Shown: positions 1 to 12,653 of the stretch, in pieces
Position numbering within the stretch: the stretch's first letter is position 1
Layout of the letters: each line of letters begins with the position of its first letter
From: Furcasterigmium furcatum
Taxonomy: Eukaryota > Ascomycota > Sordariomycetes > Glomerellales > Plectosphaerellaceae
Assembly (NCBI GenBank): GCA_001599815.1
Contig: BCIA01000005.1
Span: 1,777,088-1,841,087 of the forward strand
Direction: 5' to 3'
DNA length: 64,000 nt
Made by a program: the position numbers and the translations under genes
The notes under the pieces: model-generated
The model's input: only the letters and a program-made list of their open reading frames with translations
Database searches by the model: none
Told to the model about the DNA's origin: nothing

Positions 1-3000
1 GACTGGAGGAGGAGGGAAAAGGAGACCGGACACCTCAGTCTCAATCCAGAAAGAGAGTGGGCAGGTCCCGTCCGAAGCTTCACCTCGCAGCGAGCCACTC
101 ACAGCGGACGCCTTGCCCCTAGGGGATCGTATTTGCCCAGGGCGAATCTGCAACTACAGGGACGCTACTGTGCTTCGAGCAAGTACGGGGGGGATCGGGC
201 CCACCGTTAGTGGCACTGTGTGTGCGCTCAGTGGCCCGTCCCTGGCGCCATGTGTGAGACACACAGCGGACGGTGTGAGGGCCTCAGGGGATCCGTCAGC
301 AGGTCGCGTCTCCCATCCAGGTTCCCTCGGGCGGAGATTTTGTTAGCACGACTCCCGGCCTGGAGCAGTCACCACTAACGACAGCGACCAGCTCTGAGAG
401 AGTTCATAGCATTCATGTTAAGCCTCCACATCTCCCATCGCGTATCCACCGGCCCATTGACAGACAAGATTGGGTACAAGAAGGACGAGAATCCTCCCCT
501 TTTGTCAAGTCGTGTTTTCACACGGTTGTTTCTTTTGTTGCATCTCATCGTCCTCGAAGGTTTGATGAAACAGGCAGACAACACATTAATGTCCACGGGC
601 GACGGTCATCATCTGCCATTCCAGAACCCCCCGGCGAAGATTACGCGCGTGCCCTGCCCCTGAGTCCTCCCAGGTAATCACCGTGCCTGCTGATCCGTCG
701 CCGGGAGACAGACCTGATCTGATGCGACCTGCTGTCGTACTCTCATCTCAGCGCACATCGCTCTGCTGCCCCCCTGCCGGCCCTTCCCTCGCCTGTTTCC
801 CCAGACTCATCTGCCATGGTGTTGTTGTTGTTGCGGATTGACCAGATGTTCATCTCGGCACAGGGCGCGGCACGGGGATGTCTGTCCAGCAGCCAAGACA
901 CGGCGTCGAGATTACGGGCTGCGCTCTGCATACAGCGCACATACACATCCATATCCAGTTCGTACGTACGAATGTACAAGTGCGTCCACGTTCGCACTGC
1001 TTCGAAACTCCGCTCGCCGTCGCCGGTGTCCCGGGCCATCAGATGATGAAATCAGGGTCCCCCATCTGGCTAGTGGGAGAGCTCTGCTCCTTATCTGGCT
1101 CTCTTTTTGGCTATAGCATCACTCTGGCGTCGTCCCTAGTGTCCGTCTGTGCCCAGCCCACCTCCTCGGATAATAAAACCTCACGAACCATCTGGTGCGA
1201 GTCGACTCACCCTCTCCTCCTCTTGTCTGGCCTTGCACACAGTTCCGGTCCTCCACCGCCCATGCCGGCCATGTTGCGGCACCAAGACCAGGATGTCCAG
1301 GAGCAAGCATGCCGACCACAGCAGCGTGCGAGACAGGCCGCGCAGAGCCCCGATTGGCCCTTGGCTCACTCCAGATGGCATTGATCTGAACCCGCGCTAG
1401 CATGGGCCCGACGAGATGGGGGAAATGGGGTCCAGGGTTGGCCAAGAGGCTCCGTGGTTCGAGGGACAAGCAAGACAAGGGGCAGGCATCACGGCTTCAT
1501 CAATCGCGAACAGTCCGTCATCTTGCTCCCCAACCCGGCGCCCTGCTCTCATCATGCAAATCCCTTTGAGGGCGGCGATCCAGGGGCCAGACCAGACCTC
1601 CAGTGCGTGCTCTTCAGCCTGTTCATCCTGCTGCCTGTACCATCCCGTGTCTCCGCCGTGGCTGTCTCGATTAGCGAGTACCGGTCGGCCAATGCTCTGA
1701 GAAACTTGGGATGGATGCGTCCCAGAAACACGATCGCAGTGACCAGCAGCAGATCCAGCGCCAACGCCTTCCCCCATCCGTGTCCACATCCACCACGACG
1801 CCGCCTCGCTCGGGCGGAACTAAGCAACGAGCTCCTCCGAGCGAAACCACCGCTACGGACCGTTGGAGGTGGTCCTTTCGACGTTGATGGTGTCGAGCTC
1901 CCACCCTTCTCTCGTCACAAGGAGGTTTGTTTCCTCGCTCGCCTCCAAATAGAGATGAGAGTCTTTCTTTTGCGGTCAGGACATGCTGTGTTTTGTTTCC
2001 TCCTGTGCGAATCCCGCCTCAATTTCCACCGCTGCCCATCTGTTCCACCTCGCCGCGGATGGTGCGGGATATCCGGCCCTGATGAGCATGATCGGCCGTT
2101 TCCCCAGCAGACCGTCGCCCTGTCCGTCTCTTCAGGAAACTGGCGACCCGCGAAGACCGGTCGCGGAAAGGGGCAAAAAGGGGTTGCCTCCTCATCTGAA
2201 GGAAGCCGAAAGGCTCGCTCCCGCTCCGAGTCCCGTCGCTGTTTGCGGCGAAGGTCAGGAACTGCGCCCGCCTGGGCTTGGGGCAACGGTCGCAGCGTGG
2301 CGAGCGAGGTGAGGCCGTGCCGGTACTGTTTTACAAGTACTTTTTCCTGCCGGTGGGTACATATTTCCAGGAGCGTACACAATACTGTCAGTCAGTATGT
2401 ACGTATTGAGAAGAGCAGGTAGGTCAGCAGGGAACCAGGAATACATGACGACGTGCCCCCCCAGGCGCGAGAGCTCGTATTGTCTGCCGATATCGAACGA
2501 ATCTGTGAGCGACCGCGTCGGCACTCCACTCGCATCCTTCGTGACGGCAGTTCGACCACGCCCGCCCCCTGCTAGCGACCATCCACAGATCCAGGATCGC
2601 CGAGAGGCACTCCTCCGCCAAGGCCAGGGGTGAGTGAGGCCGCGCGCACACGACCTGTTTTGCGCTCTCCTTCTCCGTCGAAAAAGAGTTGACAGGTCCC
2701 CTCGATCGACGGCGGCGGGTGGCTGTCTCACTCGAGGGTCCCCGAACAAATGCTTGGTGTTGCGTTAGGTCTGGCCGGCCCAGGTCCTGAGAGCCGGTGC
2801 CGAGCCAGGCCAGGGGCTGTGGATGTGTCCCAGCGGAACTCCGGTCTTGTTCAAGTTGCTCGAAGATTTCCTCCTCCTGTAGTCCCACACAGTCCGTATC
2901 ACTGACCGGCTTCATCACCACAACTGTCTCCTCCGGAGCACTCAGTCGCTGACAATTAAATGCCAAACCCCAGCACTTGCTCTCATTTAATTCCGTGGCA

Positions 3001-6000
3001 GCGGGCGCCAGGAATCCATTGCCATGGCATGTGACATATGCTGCACTCACTTGAAACGGCCGCAACCGGACGACGTCTACATTGCCTTCCGCCGTGCATT
3101 GGCTGGCGTTCCTGACAACCCAGGAGGGTGCGGCTCGGAACAGAGCCCGAAGCCTGGCGTCACACTCCGGCTGGGCTGCCGGGGGGAGCATTTGTTCCCG
3201 AACATTCCAGTCCCGAGCCACTTCATTCTCAGCACGGATGCTGAAGTGTGATGAAGACTTGGCCAATTGTGCCAAGTATCAGCGCAACGTCTCCGATGAA
3301 CCATAACAGACCAGAGTGCCTGAGTAGGTACACATCAACAGGCTCAGCATCAACGGCCAGCACCCGATGGGAGATCGGTATCAGGCCCAGGCCGTGCAAC
3401 CCACCCCCGAGCACCCACTTAGTAGCCTCCCTCTCAACCCCTCCCCCTCAAATACCTCGTCCGATCACGATCTCCTGAGTGCCTAGGCGGCGGTGCCAAC
3501 AGGCTCGGGGCTAAGAGAAAGCTTGTTGCTGGCCCCGGACGGCCGGATCTGGGCACCGGTCTGACGATGCTCCCGCTTGGACTGATGATGTGACACAAGC
3601 CGCGGACCAGTGCCTGGCCCAGGCACTGCATGGCCTTTCCTCGTGGAGATAGTATGGTCTTTACGTCAACGTCCCATGGTAATTGGTGGGACCTCGACGA
3701 CTAGGACGGGACGGAAGCTCCCAAGCTCCCCCGAGCTCCGTTCGAGCTGAAGAGGTCCGGAGGAGGTATGGTTGCGGCGGTGTCTCAGGACGGGAACCTG
3801 TGAGCCGGACATAATCACACGATCATGGCCGGCGGGGTGTAAGACACCCAGCATGGCGACAAATCAGGTGATCTACGAAGATGGCTGACAGGAAACGACG
3901 GAGGTCGTTGCTGGTCCAGTTTTGAACGCGCGTCTGGAGATGAGGACGACGATCTGCTGATCATGTCTGGCACCGATCATGGTCGAGAAATCTAGGGCAA
4001 ATCCAGCTGCTTTGCCGTTTTAGGTTATCAGAAGTCTAGAGCACTCGTCTCACTAGGTGTCCTGCACGTGAAGAAAGTGGTTATATGCTTCATCCATCAT
4101 CCGAGGCTCGATTTGTGGTCAGTTCGATGCCGGGTTGTTCCAGGACTGCGTTTTATTTGATCCTGTACTGTTGATCGGCTGTCCTTGCCCGCTCAGCTGG
4201 ATCTGAATTGGGAAGTCCAGTCTTGCATCACATGAAAACCGAGGAGTTGCGGCCAGTCAAGATGGCCAGACCAGCTTCTGCTGGGTTCTCTCTCATCGTT
4301 TCTTGGGCCAGCCTGCACGGGGTGTCCGATCCATGATGCCTCACAAGGGAATCTCGCCCCCATGAAACCACTCGTCTCGATCCTTCGAGTTGCTGCCAAT
4401 GACCTCCTCGATCTGTCCGACAATGCTCCCGACAGTCTCCGTTGCGGGAACGCGATATGTGGTGCCACTTCCGCCTTCCACCTGACGTCTTGGCCGCAGG
4501 GAGCCGTATATCAACCATCAATAGAGTTCGCGATGGAGCATACTAAAATCCTACCGTAGCCATGCCGGCCACTCCGCTGCTCAGAATCGGCAGCCCCTCC
4601 ATGTCGTGTGATGGGGGACGAGCTGCGCGTGCAGGTCGCCGACGTCGTGGCACCGTGTCACAGTCACCTTCTTCCCGAACTGAGGGGTGCTGTTGATCCA
4701 GTCGGGATAAGTTTCCGGCTCTGGGTAGAGGCCATGGATTGATGGTCTGTCCTTTGGTATCCGCGCATGGAGAGTCTCTTTTGACCTCGTTGATACGGGG
4801 CACGAGGGAAGGAAACTCCCTCGCCCCCGCGAGCCTCAAGCCCCGACCCCATGGCTGCCAAAGAGAGGCGGCTGCGAGAAGAACTGTGGCTCCTGGTAGA
4901 GATGTAAACAAGAAAAAGAAGGAGAAGGGCGTTTCTTATTCTATCTCATTGTCCTGATGGGAGACATGTGGTGCGACTTGGTTTGGGAGCCGGACGACCT
5001 TTCTGATCTCCGCACATACATGGCCGATGATGAGAGGGGCATTGCAGTAAAGACTTTGCGGTAAAGGCTTTCAAGGATGGGCATGAAAGAATTTGCCTCC
5101 TAGTCGCGCCTGGACGATGAGGACAGCGGATTTCCCTCCATGGAAAGTCATGGGTGACCTCGAGGCTCGATGGCTCCAACAGCAGCCCTGTCTGATACCG
5201 AACAACACTACACAGAGAACATGTTAGGTTCTCACGAGGACACTGGCTTCTCTCTCATTTTCTGTTCAAGCTGAGGTACGGCCCACAAACACTGTAATTT
5301 GGAGGCATGTCATGAAGACCGTGGGATTCTTCCCCGCTAATGCGGGATAAAAGGGGCTCTAGAACAATCATCGAGGAAGACTCGCCAACCTCTTTTCAGC
5401 TCATGTAGATCATCGATGAAGCACTGTGGCACCTCGATAGGCTATCTGGGATTAGGCCAATGATTGTTTTACACTGAGCAGGGCTTCAAGACCATCTGCA
5501 TCAGGTTGTGCTCAAGGAGGACATCCATGGGCAAGACATGGAAAGGGCAAGGCCGTGATGTTGGTCGGCTCGAGTCAACGCAGCGTTGCAAATACCACGG
5601 TACAGTAAGGTGTGGGGTCTCGGAGGGATGTATCAACACTGGAGAAGGGCTGTCGAGACAGCTTTTATCACCAAGTCGTGAGTTCCGGCCGTCCTTGGGG
5701 GCCATTCAGGGGCAGATTCTGTGCGAGATCAGCATCAGGATGATCGTGAGGGGGGCGATATTGGACTTAGATTTCATACGAAGCTTCCGTCTGGGCTTCT
5801 GGGCGACCTGACTTCGCGGGTTGGGGTTGGTAAACCAGTGGAGGTGAAGATGATTTCGACGATATCCTGATGAACAGGAAGTGAAGGAGGAGATAGGTAT
5901 CGACGAGGACGGCGGAGACGGATGTTCTCGATACCGGGTCAGAGGGAGTAGGAACTCCCGTCGGTAAGAACCCAGGAGCACTTGCCGATGGAAGCACCGG

Positions 6001-9000
6001 ACAACTGCCGGGTACGAAAGGAAAGAGCAACCATCGGGGACCTTCTCAACCCCGGGGAACGGAGCCCGTCGATGCCACTTCGGGGAGTCTCTGCCTCGCC
6101 TCGACGAAGGCGCGGCTCAATTTCCGCTGGCCCCTCAACACCATCGCCGCTGACCATGACGATTCTTCTTCTTCCCCTCCTCCTCCACCTCTCTAACCGA
6201 GCTCTTGTCCCTTCATCCGCTTCCAAGCGATCCGAGTCATTATCAGCCCATGAGGCTTGGGATCCAAGACACCGACCTCAGCACCATGCAGACCGATGCA
6301 GGCATCACGAAGGGCTCGATGGCAGCGGGGAGTCGGATGTGCGCGCGAGAAAGCAATACCGCGCATCGGGCACCCCTTTTCATGCTCACCTCTGCTGCTG
6401 ATGCCTTGGCCAAGATGCAAAAGGCCCCTTGGCCGGCGCTTCGACAACGCCCAGAGCCCTCCGCAGCATCACCAGGTCAAGCCACTCAGCATGATGCGCC
6501 AATATATGACAGGGCCACCGTGCAAAACAAACACTGGAGTCGGCCCGTCGATCTCTCCGGCGAATCGCTGCTGTTTCCAGCCGAAGGAAATCGCTCGGCA
6601 AGGTGGCGACAACGTGGTGTTTCCGCCCCGGAGTGTCAGCTCTGCGGTGCGCCTGCAGCCACACACACAGATCTTGGAGCCAAGACTTCCCTAACGCAAC
6701 AATGACCTGAGTTCACGATGTCGGCGTCCTGGGTTGCAAGCAGGGGGTGCAAAGAGGCCAAGCAGTGGCTCAACCAAAGTTCTCCTGGCATCACAGCCGG
6801 GCGGTTTTCTATCGCCGCCTGCCCTGCGGCACCGCATGCCAGGTTGTCGAGGGCGGATCGAATCACAGCCGAAAGTCACCTCGCTTGTGGGAGCTGTGAA
6901 GGAGCAGACTCCGGGTCAGAGAGCGCCCCTCGACTTTCCACGGGCGGAGATGACCAGGGGTTGGATGACCGTGGACCGGGCAGACGGTGAGCCCGCTCCT
7001 TTTTCAGATGACCTCGCCAAACTGGGATGATTGTCACGGCCCGAGATCTGGGTAGATGGCCGGCATGGAGATCGAGCTGATGCGGAGTGTAACCTCATGT
7101 TCCTGCAGACCAGAGCGAGGGTATCCCGCCGCATCCCTTGAGCTTATCGGTGTTCCGCGAGCTTATTTCGACATGCCGACATGGCGTGTTCCGGCACGTT
7201 GGCCACGTTCAGCGGTGGTTCCAGGAATTCACAATGGCGTCCGAGTAGCTCCGGCAAGCTCGAAGCTCAACGGCGGCCTCCGACCCCCTCCTCATGCCCC
7301 TCGCTCCTCTGGGACACCCTGGAAGCACTTACTACGCAACAGGCAGCTCCCAAGTATTACGCTAGAACGCCACTGCGGAGAACACCAGAACATACTTGAA
7401 TGTACTGGTGGAGCATCCAAGACGGGAGGGCCTCGCTTCCTTCTTGAGATCCGGCCTCGCCAAAGTCTACTCTGCCGGGACAAGCTCGAGCAAGGGCATT
7501 GCCGCGTGCAGACAAGGGTTGGGCGTGGGGGGGGACCTGGTCAGCCGTTGCCCGCTCAAGAAATAAACCCGTCAATAGCCTTCAAGGGTGCAGCAGAGAG
7601 ATGAGGACTGGGCAAGACATACATGAATAAGCCTCGTTGCAAGGCTGGCAGCTGGGCGGGCATGGCGGTCGTTTGTTGGAGTGTGAACAAAGTCCCAAGG
7701 AACGGCTGAAGATCGGGTGGCCCGGGACCCGGGGACCACCACCACGAGAGGAACCAGCACAGACCGGGAGATAACCCCTGCTGATCTGCTAACCGCCATG
7801 GGAGGCGCCGCTGCAATGCGCTTCAACGGCGGCAGCGACCATCGACGAACAAATCCAGGGATTCGCACTAGGAGTGCCCAGCCGGCATCTTACCCCGTGT
7901 CATCCCCACCGCTGGACCCATCCCTCCCGCCGAATCCAAGGCGCGAAGGAATGGGTAAAAAGAAACTTCACCGCGCGAGAGCTGCAGGCTTGTCCCTGTC
8001 AGGCAAGTGGCACACCGAGACCGACAGCGCCGTACTTGACGAAACGACTTGGCATCCCGTCTCGCAGCGCTGATACGCCCAGAAACTCGACGTGGCAGAC
8101 ACGCTCTTGGACCCTTCGACCCTTTGTGCCGAGAGCATCCGTCTGTCCTTTGGTATCAAGGGACAGCCCGGCCCTGAGCCCGGCCGAGAGGCTCATGGAC
8201 GTGCTTCTTCCCAACGACAGCTCTTGGCATCAGACACGTCAACGTCGTCTCATGTTTCTCCTACGGGATTCACGCGACCTGGAGAAATGTAACAACGGGA
8301 TGCGACCTGCTGGCAGGGTCCGACCCGCTGCAACAACAAGCGACGCTGCAACTGTGCGGCGCAGACGCCGGCTCATCAGCCGGAGCTGAAGTGACTGCAG
8401 TCCCCCCTCCCTCGAGCAGGGGATCACGACTGTGCATTTCCGTCGTCAACGAGCGGGGGGACCTCATGATTGGGATGTCAAATATCACTAGTCTGAGTTC
8501 TTTTCTTTTTCTTCGGCGGTGACGAACAGCGAATGACACCAATGGCATGGATGCCACCGCAGACACGTGCAGGCCCGGCGCAACCCATGTCAGTCACGTC
8601 GACCTACTTCAGCTAGTCGTCGTCGTGTGCATCCACACTATTGTCAAAGGGAGCAAGTCGGTACGTACGAGTAGCGTCGACGTTGTTAGCGGCGGCGGCC
8701 AGAACAGCCCTGTCGATCAATTGCCGCTTCCGTCTAATCAGCGCCGGCATCCCGGGAGCAAGTGCGAGGCCAGCAGAACCAGTCCCTCGTCAACGGCTGC
8801 CAATGGTCTTTGGCGGGTTCTGGATTATGTGAGACTCGTCCGAACTAACGCGTACTCGAGCACTGACAAGTTCAGAACGTTGAAAATATATCCCCAGGAG
8901 TTCCGGCAGTGAGATCGGGCCTGATGCCGAGATGTCGGCTGAGTCTCGCCTCGGAGACCAGCCGCTCTGGGACTTACACCCCTGCCGGCCTGGCATGCGG

Positions 9001-10353
9001 AATGGAAGCCCGCCTGAGCAATCTGCCTATCGGACTAGTCCTTGAGCTCTCGACTCAATTTCAAGGGGGCTAGGGCCCGGCGGGATTCTACAGGGCGCCC
9101 CTCTGATAAAGCCCTTGTATGTACACACGTACCAGTCAGCCACCGCATCCCCGGCCAACCTTTTTCACGGCCCCCAGCTTCACACCCACTCGGTTATCCT
9201 GCATGGCAAGACAGGGGCCGTATTATATGCCGCTTTTAGTCTTTCTCCTGGGCGCCCTTCTGCCTAATTCTACAGCGTAGTGAGCGGGATCCGATACGGG
9301 AACACGAACACTTCGGGACGGGCTGCTCGGCCCTGAACGACCATTGTGGGACAGATCGACGGCGGAACCGCGGCTGGTACGTACTGTAATGTACTCGTTG
9401 GCCGCGCCCGAGACACAGGTAACCGTGTCAGTCATGATCTTCTAGACTCCAGCATCTCACAGGCCACCCGGTTTTGCGTTCAGAGTAAGCCATGTCATCG
9501 TCCTCGGCGACAAATGGCCGTGGGCCGCGAAGGGCGGTTGAATCCGCAAGCACCTGTTGCACCACCCGTCTTTACGATGCAGAAAACGGCTTGGCTCGAG
9601 GACTTTAGCGCTGGCTCAATGTTGTCGCCGCCATCGTGGTGACTAGCAGCACGCCAGTCAGCCGGCGAAACCGTCGTCAAGACATCTGCTGGAAACAGAG
9701 GCCCCGATTCGTGGCCAGAGCTCGCATTCCTTGATTCACCTCTTGACGGTGGCTCGCCAGCTTCCTAAACGGTCATGGCAAGCACCTTGCGCAATACCCA
9801 TGTCTAGCGACGACGTGATCCCGATGACCGGGATGCATCCGGTTGATCATCATCTGAACCCCCTGGGCCCCTCTCCTCATCACCGGTACGCACAATGGGG
9901 AAGACAGGGGCACGCACCGAGCGAGAAACTGCCCCGCCGCCTTGGATCCGTTTTCTGCGGCAAAGCGTGGGCAAGATTATTCTCTCACTCGTTCGGGGCG
10001 CATCGTGAGGTTGAATCCAGTCTCTTGACTGGGATAACTTACCGCCGTGACCGGGATGACCTGTCTTGGCCGCGGTGACTTGTTGAGCGAGAGTCCCCCC
10101 ATGCCCTCGCACTCCGCCGGGTGTAACCCAACCCTCCGAGTCTATCTTGCATACCATCTTGCATCGTGGGACGAGCAAGGTCGGCGTGGGTGTGTCGCCC
10201 TCTCGATACCGCCAAGTCTGGAACGTGTATAAGAACCTGCCGGACCCTCCCCTCGACACTGGAATTATCCTCATCAAGCCAGAACATCCTCTTCCTCCTC
10301 AACCCGGCCCCTATTCTACCTCCCCCATCTCTCAGACTCCCCCAGTCGTCATC
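1..10353. other. Long gene-poor region with no supportable gene
   Basis: I examined both strands and found no reading frame with recognisable domain content, plausible start and splice structure. The longer open frames (for example 1454-2422 + and 2424-3275 -) begin at GTG or TTG rather than ATG and have arginine/serine/proline-rich composition expected of random GC-rich DNA. The region is not AT-rich and does not look like repeat-induced point mutation debris. It contains a short (GTT)n run near 823-836 and several gtacgtac cores (962-969, 8661-8668, 9377-9384). It could be a long upstream regulatory region or hold non-coding transcripts, which sequence alone cannot show. Confidence 0.5.
10228..10233 (+). 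promoter_or_regulatory. TATA-like element of the carbonic anhydrase gene
   Basis: TATAAG lies 126 bases upstream of the ATG at 10,354, with a pyrimidine-rich stretch (about 10,290-10,345) between them, as is usual for fungal transcription starts. Confidence 0.45.
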
Positions 10354-11232
10354 ATGAAGTCCACTCTTGTTCTTCCCGCCCTCCTCTCCGTGGCCGCTGC
10401 CTTCTGCGACCACGCCACCACCTTCAGGCCTCGCAGCGTTGGCCTCGAGAAGCGTGCTGATGTCGCCGAGTTCGGCTTCCACGAGACCGAGGGCGCCCTG
10501 GGCTGGCACGGTCTTGATGTCGGCGACGAGGTGTGCGCCAAGGGCACCAACCAGTCCCCCATCAACATCAACTCCGGCACCATCACCACCGTCCCCGGCA
10601 ACAGCCTCACCTTCAGTGTGAACAACTACCCCCTTGGTGCTGAGTTCCTCAACCTCGGCAGCACGCTTGAGGTCATTGCCGACGGCCACCTCATCCGCAA
10701 CGGCAAGACCTACAACCTTGCTCAGTTCCACTTCCACACCCCTTCCGAGCACCACATCGATGGCGAGCACTACGCCATGGAGGTTCACTTCGTCTTCCAG
10801 GCCACTGGTGAGTGAACCAAACCCCCCCATGACTGACTAGCACCCGCTGACATCAACCTCGCAGACGGTGCGCTTTCCGTCGTCGGCTTCCCCATCGAGA
10901 TCGGTGGCCTCCTCCAGGGCAACCTCCTCCTCAGCAGCGTCTTCCTGAACGTCAACTCCGTCTCCTCCCCCGGCAGCACCGGCAAGACCGGCCCCCTCAA
11001 CTTCGCCCTGCTCCAGAACCACCTCAAGAACTCCCCGGTCTTCCAGTACGAGGGTTCCCTGACCACCCCTCCCTGCCTCGAGGGCATCGCGTGGAACGTC
11101 GTCAAGAACCCCATCTACGTCGACGTCGCCACCTACCGCGCCGCCAAGCGCGTCATGGGCTTCAACTCCCGCTTCACCCAGGCCCAGCCCGGCCAGACCA
11201 ACCTCATCGAGTACGCCTGCTCCATCCTGTAA
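10354..11232 (+). CDS. Secreted alpha-class carbonic anhydrase
   Basis: Zinc enzyme that interconverts CO2 and bicarbonate. There are two exons, 10,354-10,807 and 10,865-11,232. The 57-nt intron has a GTGAGT donor and a CGCAG acceptor, and the spliced protein is 273 residues. Residues 1-17 form a hydrophobic signal peptide. A Lys-Arg at 33-34 is a likely Kex2 processing site, so the mature enzyme should start near Ala35 and act outside the cell or in the wall. The zinc ligands of the alpha family are visible: His126 and His128 in QFHFHTPSEH, and His145 in EVHFVF. The C-terminal SLTTPPC motif is present, and its Cys probably pairs with Cys61. The ATG follows a pyrimidine-rich leader and a TATA-like box. 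Length fits fungal alpha-carbonic anhydrases. Product identity is very secure; the physiological role (pH or CO2 supply) is inferred. Confidence 0.95.
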
Positions 11233-12357
11233 GGGATTTGCCGAAAATGCAACAGCCCAGACAAGAATGGGGAGGAATAGTAGAGGCGGTGCGTGGCAGA
11301 CACGGGGAGGGGAAACGGGGAGAGGAGGCACGGCCCTGGCCAGGCCGGTGTCGGTTTTTCCTGGCTTGGGGGAGAGCCAGTTAACCTATCATTGAGAACA
11401 TTTATTATGCGATATGCATCTGAGTCAATACACGCGCGTGCTTCACTACAAATTTGAACCCTCTGCCTGAAACGTGATGTTGCAATGGATTGAAGAATTG
11501 CATGTCAATGTCACGGCAGTTGGTCGCTGGTGGAGTTTGGTTGAGGGGTTCATTTATTAGGTGGGTATTCTCTCTGTAAGTGAAACAATCTGGTCTATAG
11601 AAGTCTGGGGTATATCCATTCGTTGACTCGTGCATACAGTACAGTACAGTTCGTAAGAAACATTAAGCAAGAGAGGTATGTTGCGTGGTGCATGAAAGTG
11701 TTATAATAATTGACCATCAACAACAGGACGGACTGTCGTCAAAGTAGCTCGCACCGATAGTGAGACATGCGGCCCGACGCGATGGTGCGGTCCACCCATC
11801 ACTGGCATGAACCACATCCACAATGTGTCTCTGACAGTTCAGGGACCAGACGACGGAGGCATCTTGGCGAACGTGTCGATCCGTGAGCTAGGAGCTGTCA
11901 CGGCGCGAGCTGGGCGACTGGCGGGTGGCTGTGCAGCGGGGTTGGTCGTGATGGGGACCATGGTGGACGAAAAGCAAGGACGAGCGGTGCTCGGCCGAGA
12001 GGAAGATAGAGCGGGCCTTGATGTCTGTGACCGGTTGGGCCTTCTGGAAGTGCTGGTCTACCCGACTCATGATGTTGGCGACGGAAGGGGGCTGTGCAGT
12101 GCTTGGCGGTGCGCAAGCTCCCGTTACGCCGGGACGGTGGGTTTTCCCAAAGTTCCCGCGGATAGAGATTCGCGAGCGAGGCGCGCGGGGTGCATTGGCA
12201 GATTGGAGATGCGATCTCAATCCATCCTTGCTGCCGCACGCGGGGTGGGTTGACTTGATATAGTCAATGGGTGGTGGGTGTTGAGCATCGAAACTGAGGG
12301 GCGAGGTTGGTGGCAGCTCTGCCCCCGCGTTTCTTTGCGCGCGACTCGACTCGTTCA
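11233..12357. other. Intergenic spacer between carbonic anhydrase and the 80-residue gene
   Basis: This spacer holds the 3' flanks of two convergent genes. A run of acagtacagtacag-like repeats occurs near 11,637-11,650. I see no coding sequence; open frames here lack domain content and usable splice sites. Confidence 0.5.
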
Positions 12358-12653
12358 CTAGTCGTCGCGCTTGAAGACGGAACGGGCCAGGTCGGTGAGG
12401 GAGCGGCCGCCGAAGAGGAATTGGTTGGTGTGCCGGCCGCAGTGGGTGTAGACGTTCATGTTGCGGCGGGGGATGCCCGAGGGGGAGCTGGCGGTCGAGT
12501 CGACCGACTCGAGGCTGCGGGCGGAGGCTTGGCTGGAGTAGGAGGAGGAGCGGTCCTGGGGAATTGTGAGCTGGTGTGTCCTTGTGCGTTCGCATGGGAG
12601 CGGCATACCTTCTCGATGGTGATGGGAGCGGGGGCAGAGTTGCGGTAGCTCAT
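12358..12653 (-). CDS. Small conserved-looking protein, two exons, 80 residues
   Basis: The two exons, 12,653-12,609 and 12,555-12,358, flank a 53-nt intron with GTATGC donor and CCCAG acceptor in phase 0. The spliced product is 80 residues. It starts MSYRNSAPAP, continues with a serine-rich stretch, and ends in a compact block with the signature VYTHCGRHTNQFLFGG followed by a basic amphipathic tail. That C-terminal pattern (Gly-Arg-His, then aromatic/Leu-Phe-Gly-Gly) resembles short uncharacterised fungal proteins that I recall only loosely. No signal peptide or membrane segment is visible, and the function is unknown. The clean intron with phase-matched coding on both sides is the main argument that it is real, because neither exon would stand out alone. 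Confidence 0.7.

Noticed and set aside
1454..2422. 322-codon open frame on the plus strand
   Set aside because: It starts at GTG, has arginine/serine/proline-rich composition with no domain or hydrophobic core, and lies in a region without other coding signal.
2424..3275. 283-codon open frame on the minus strand
   Set aside because: It begins at TTG, has no recognisable motif, and the inner ATGs leave short unremarkable peptides.
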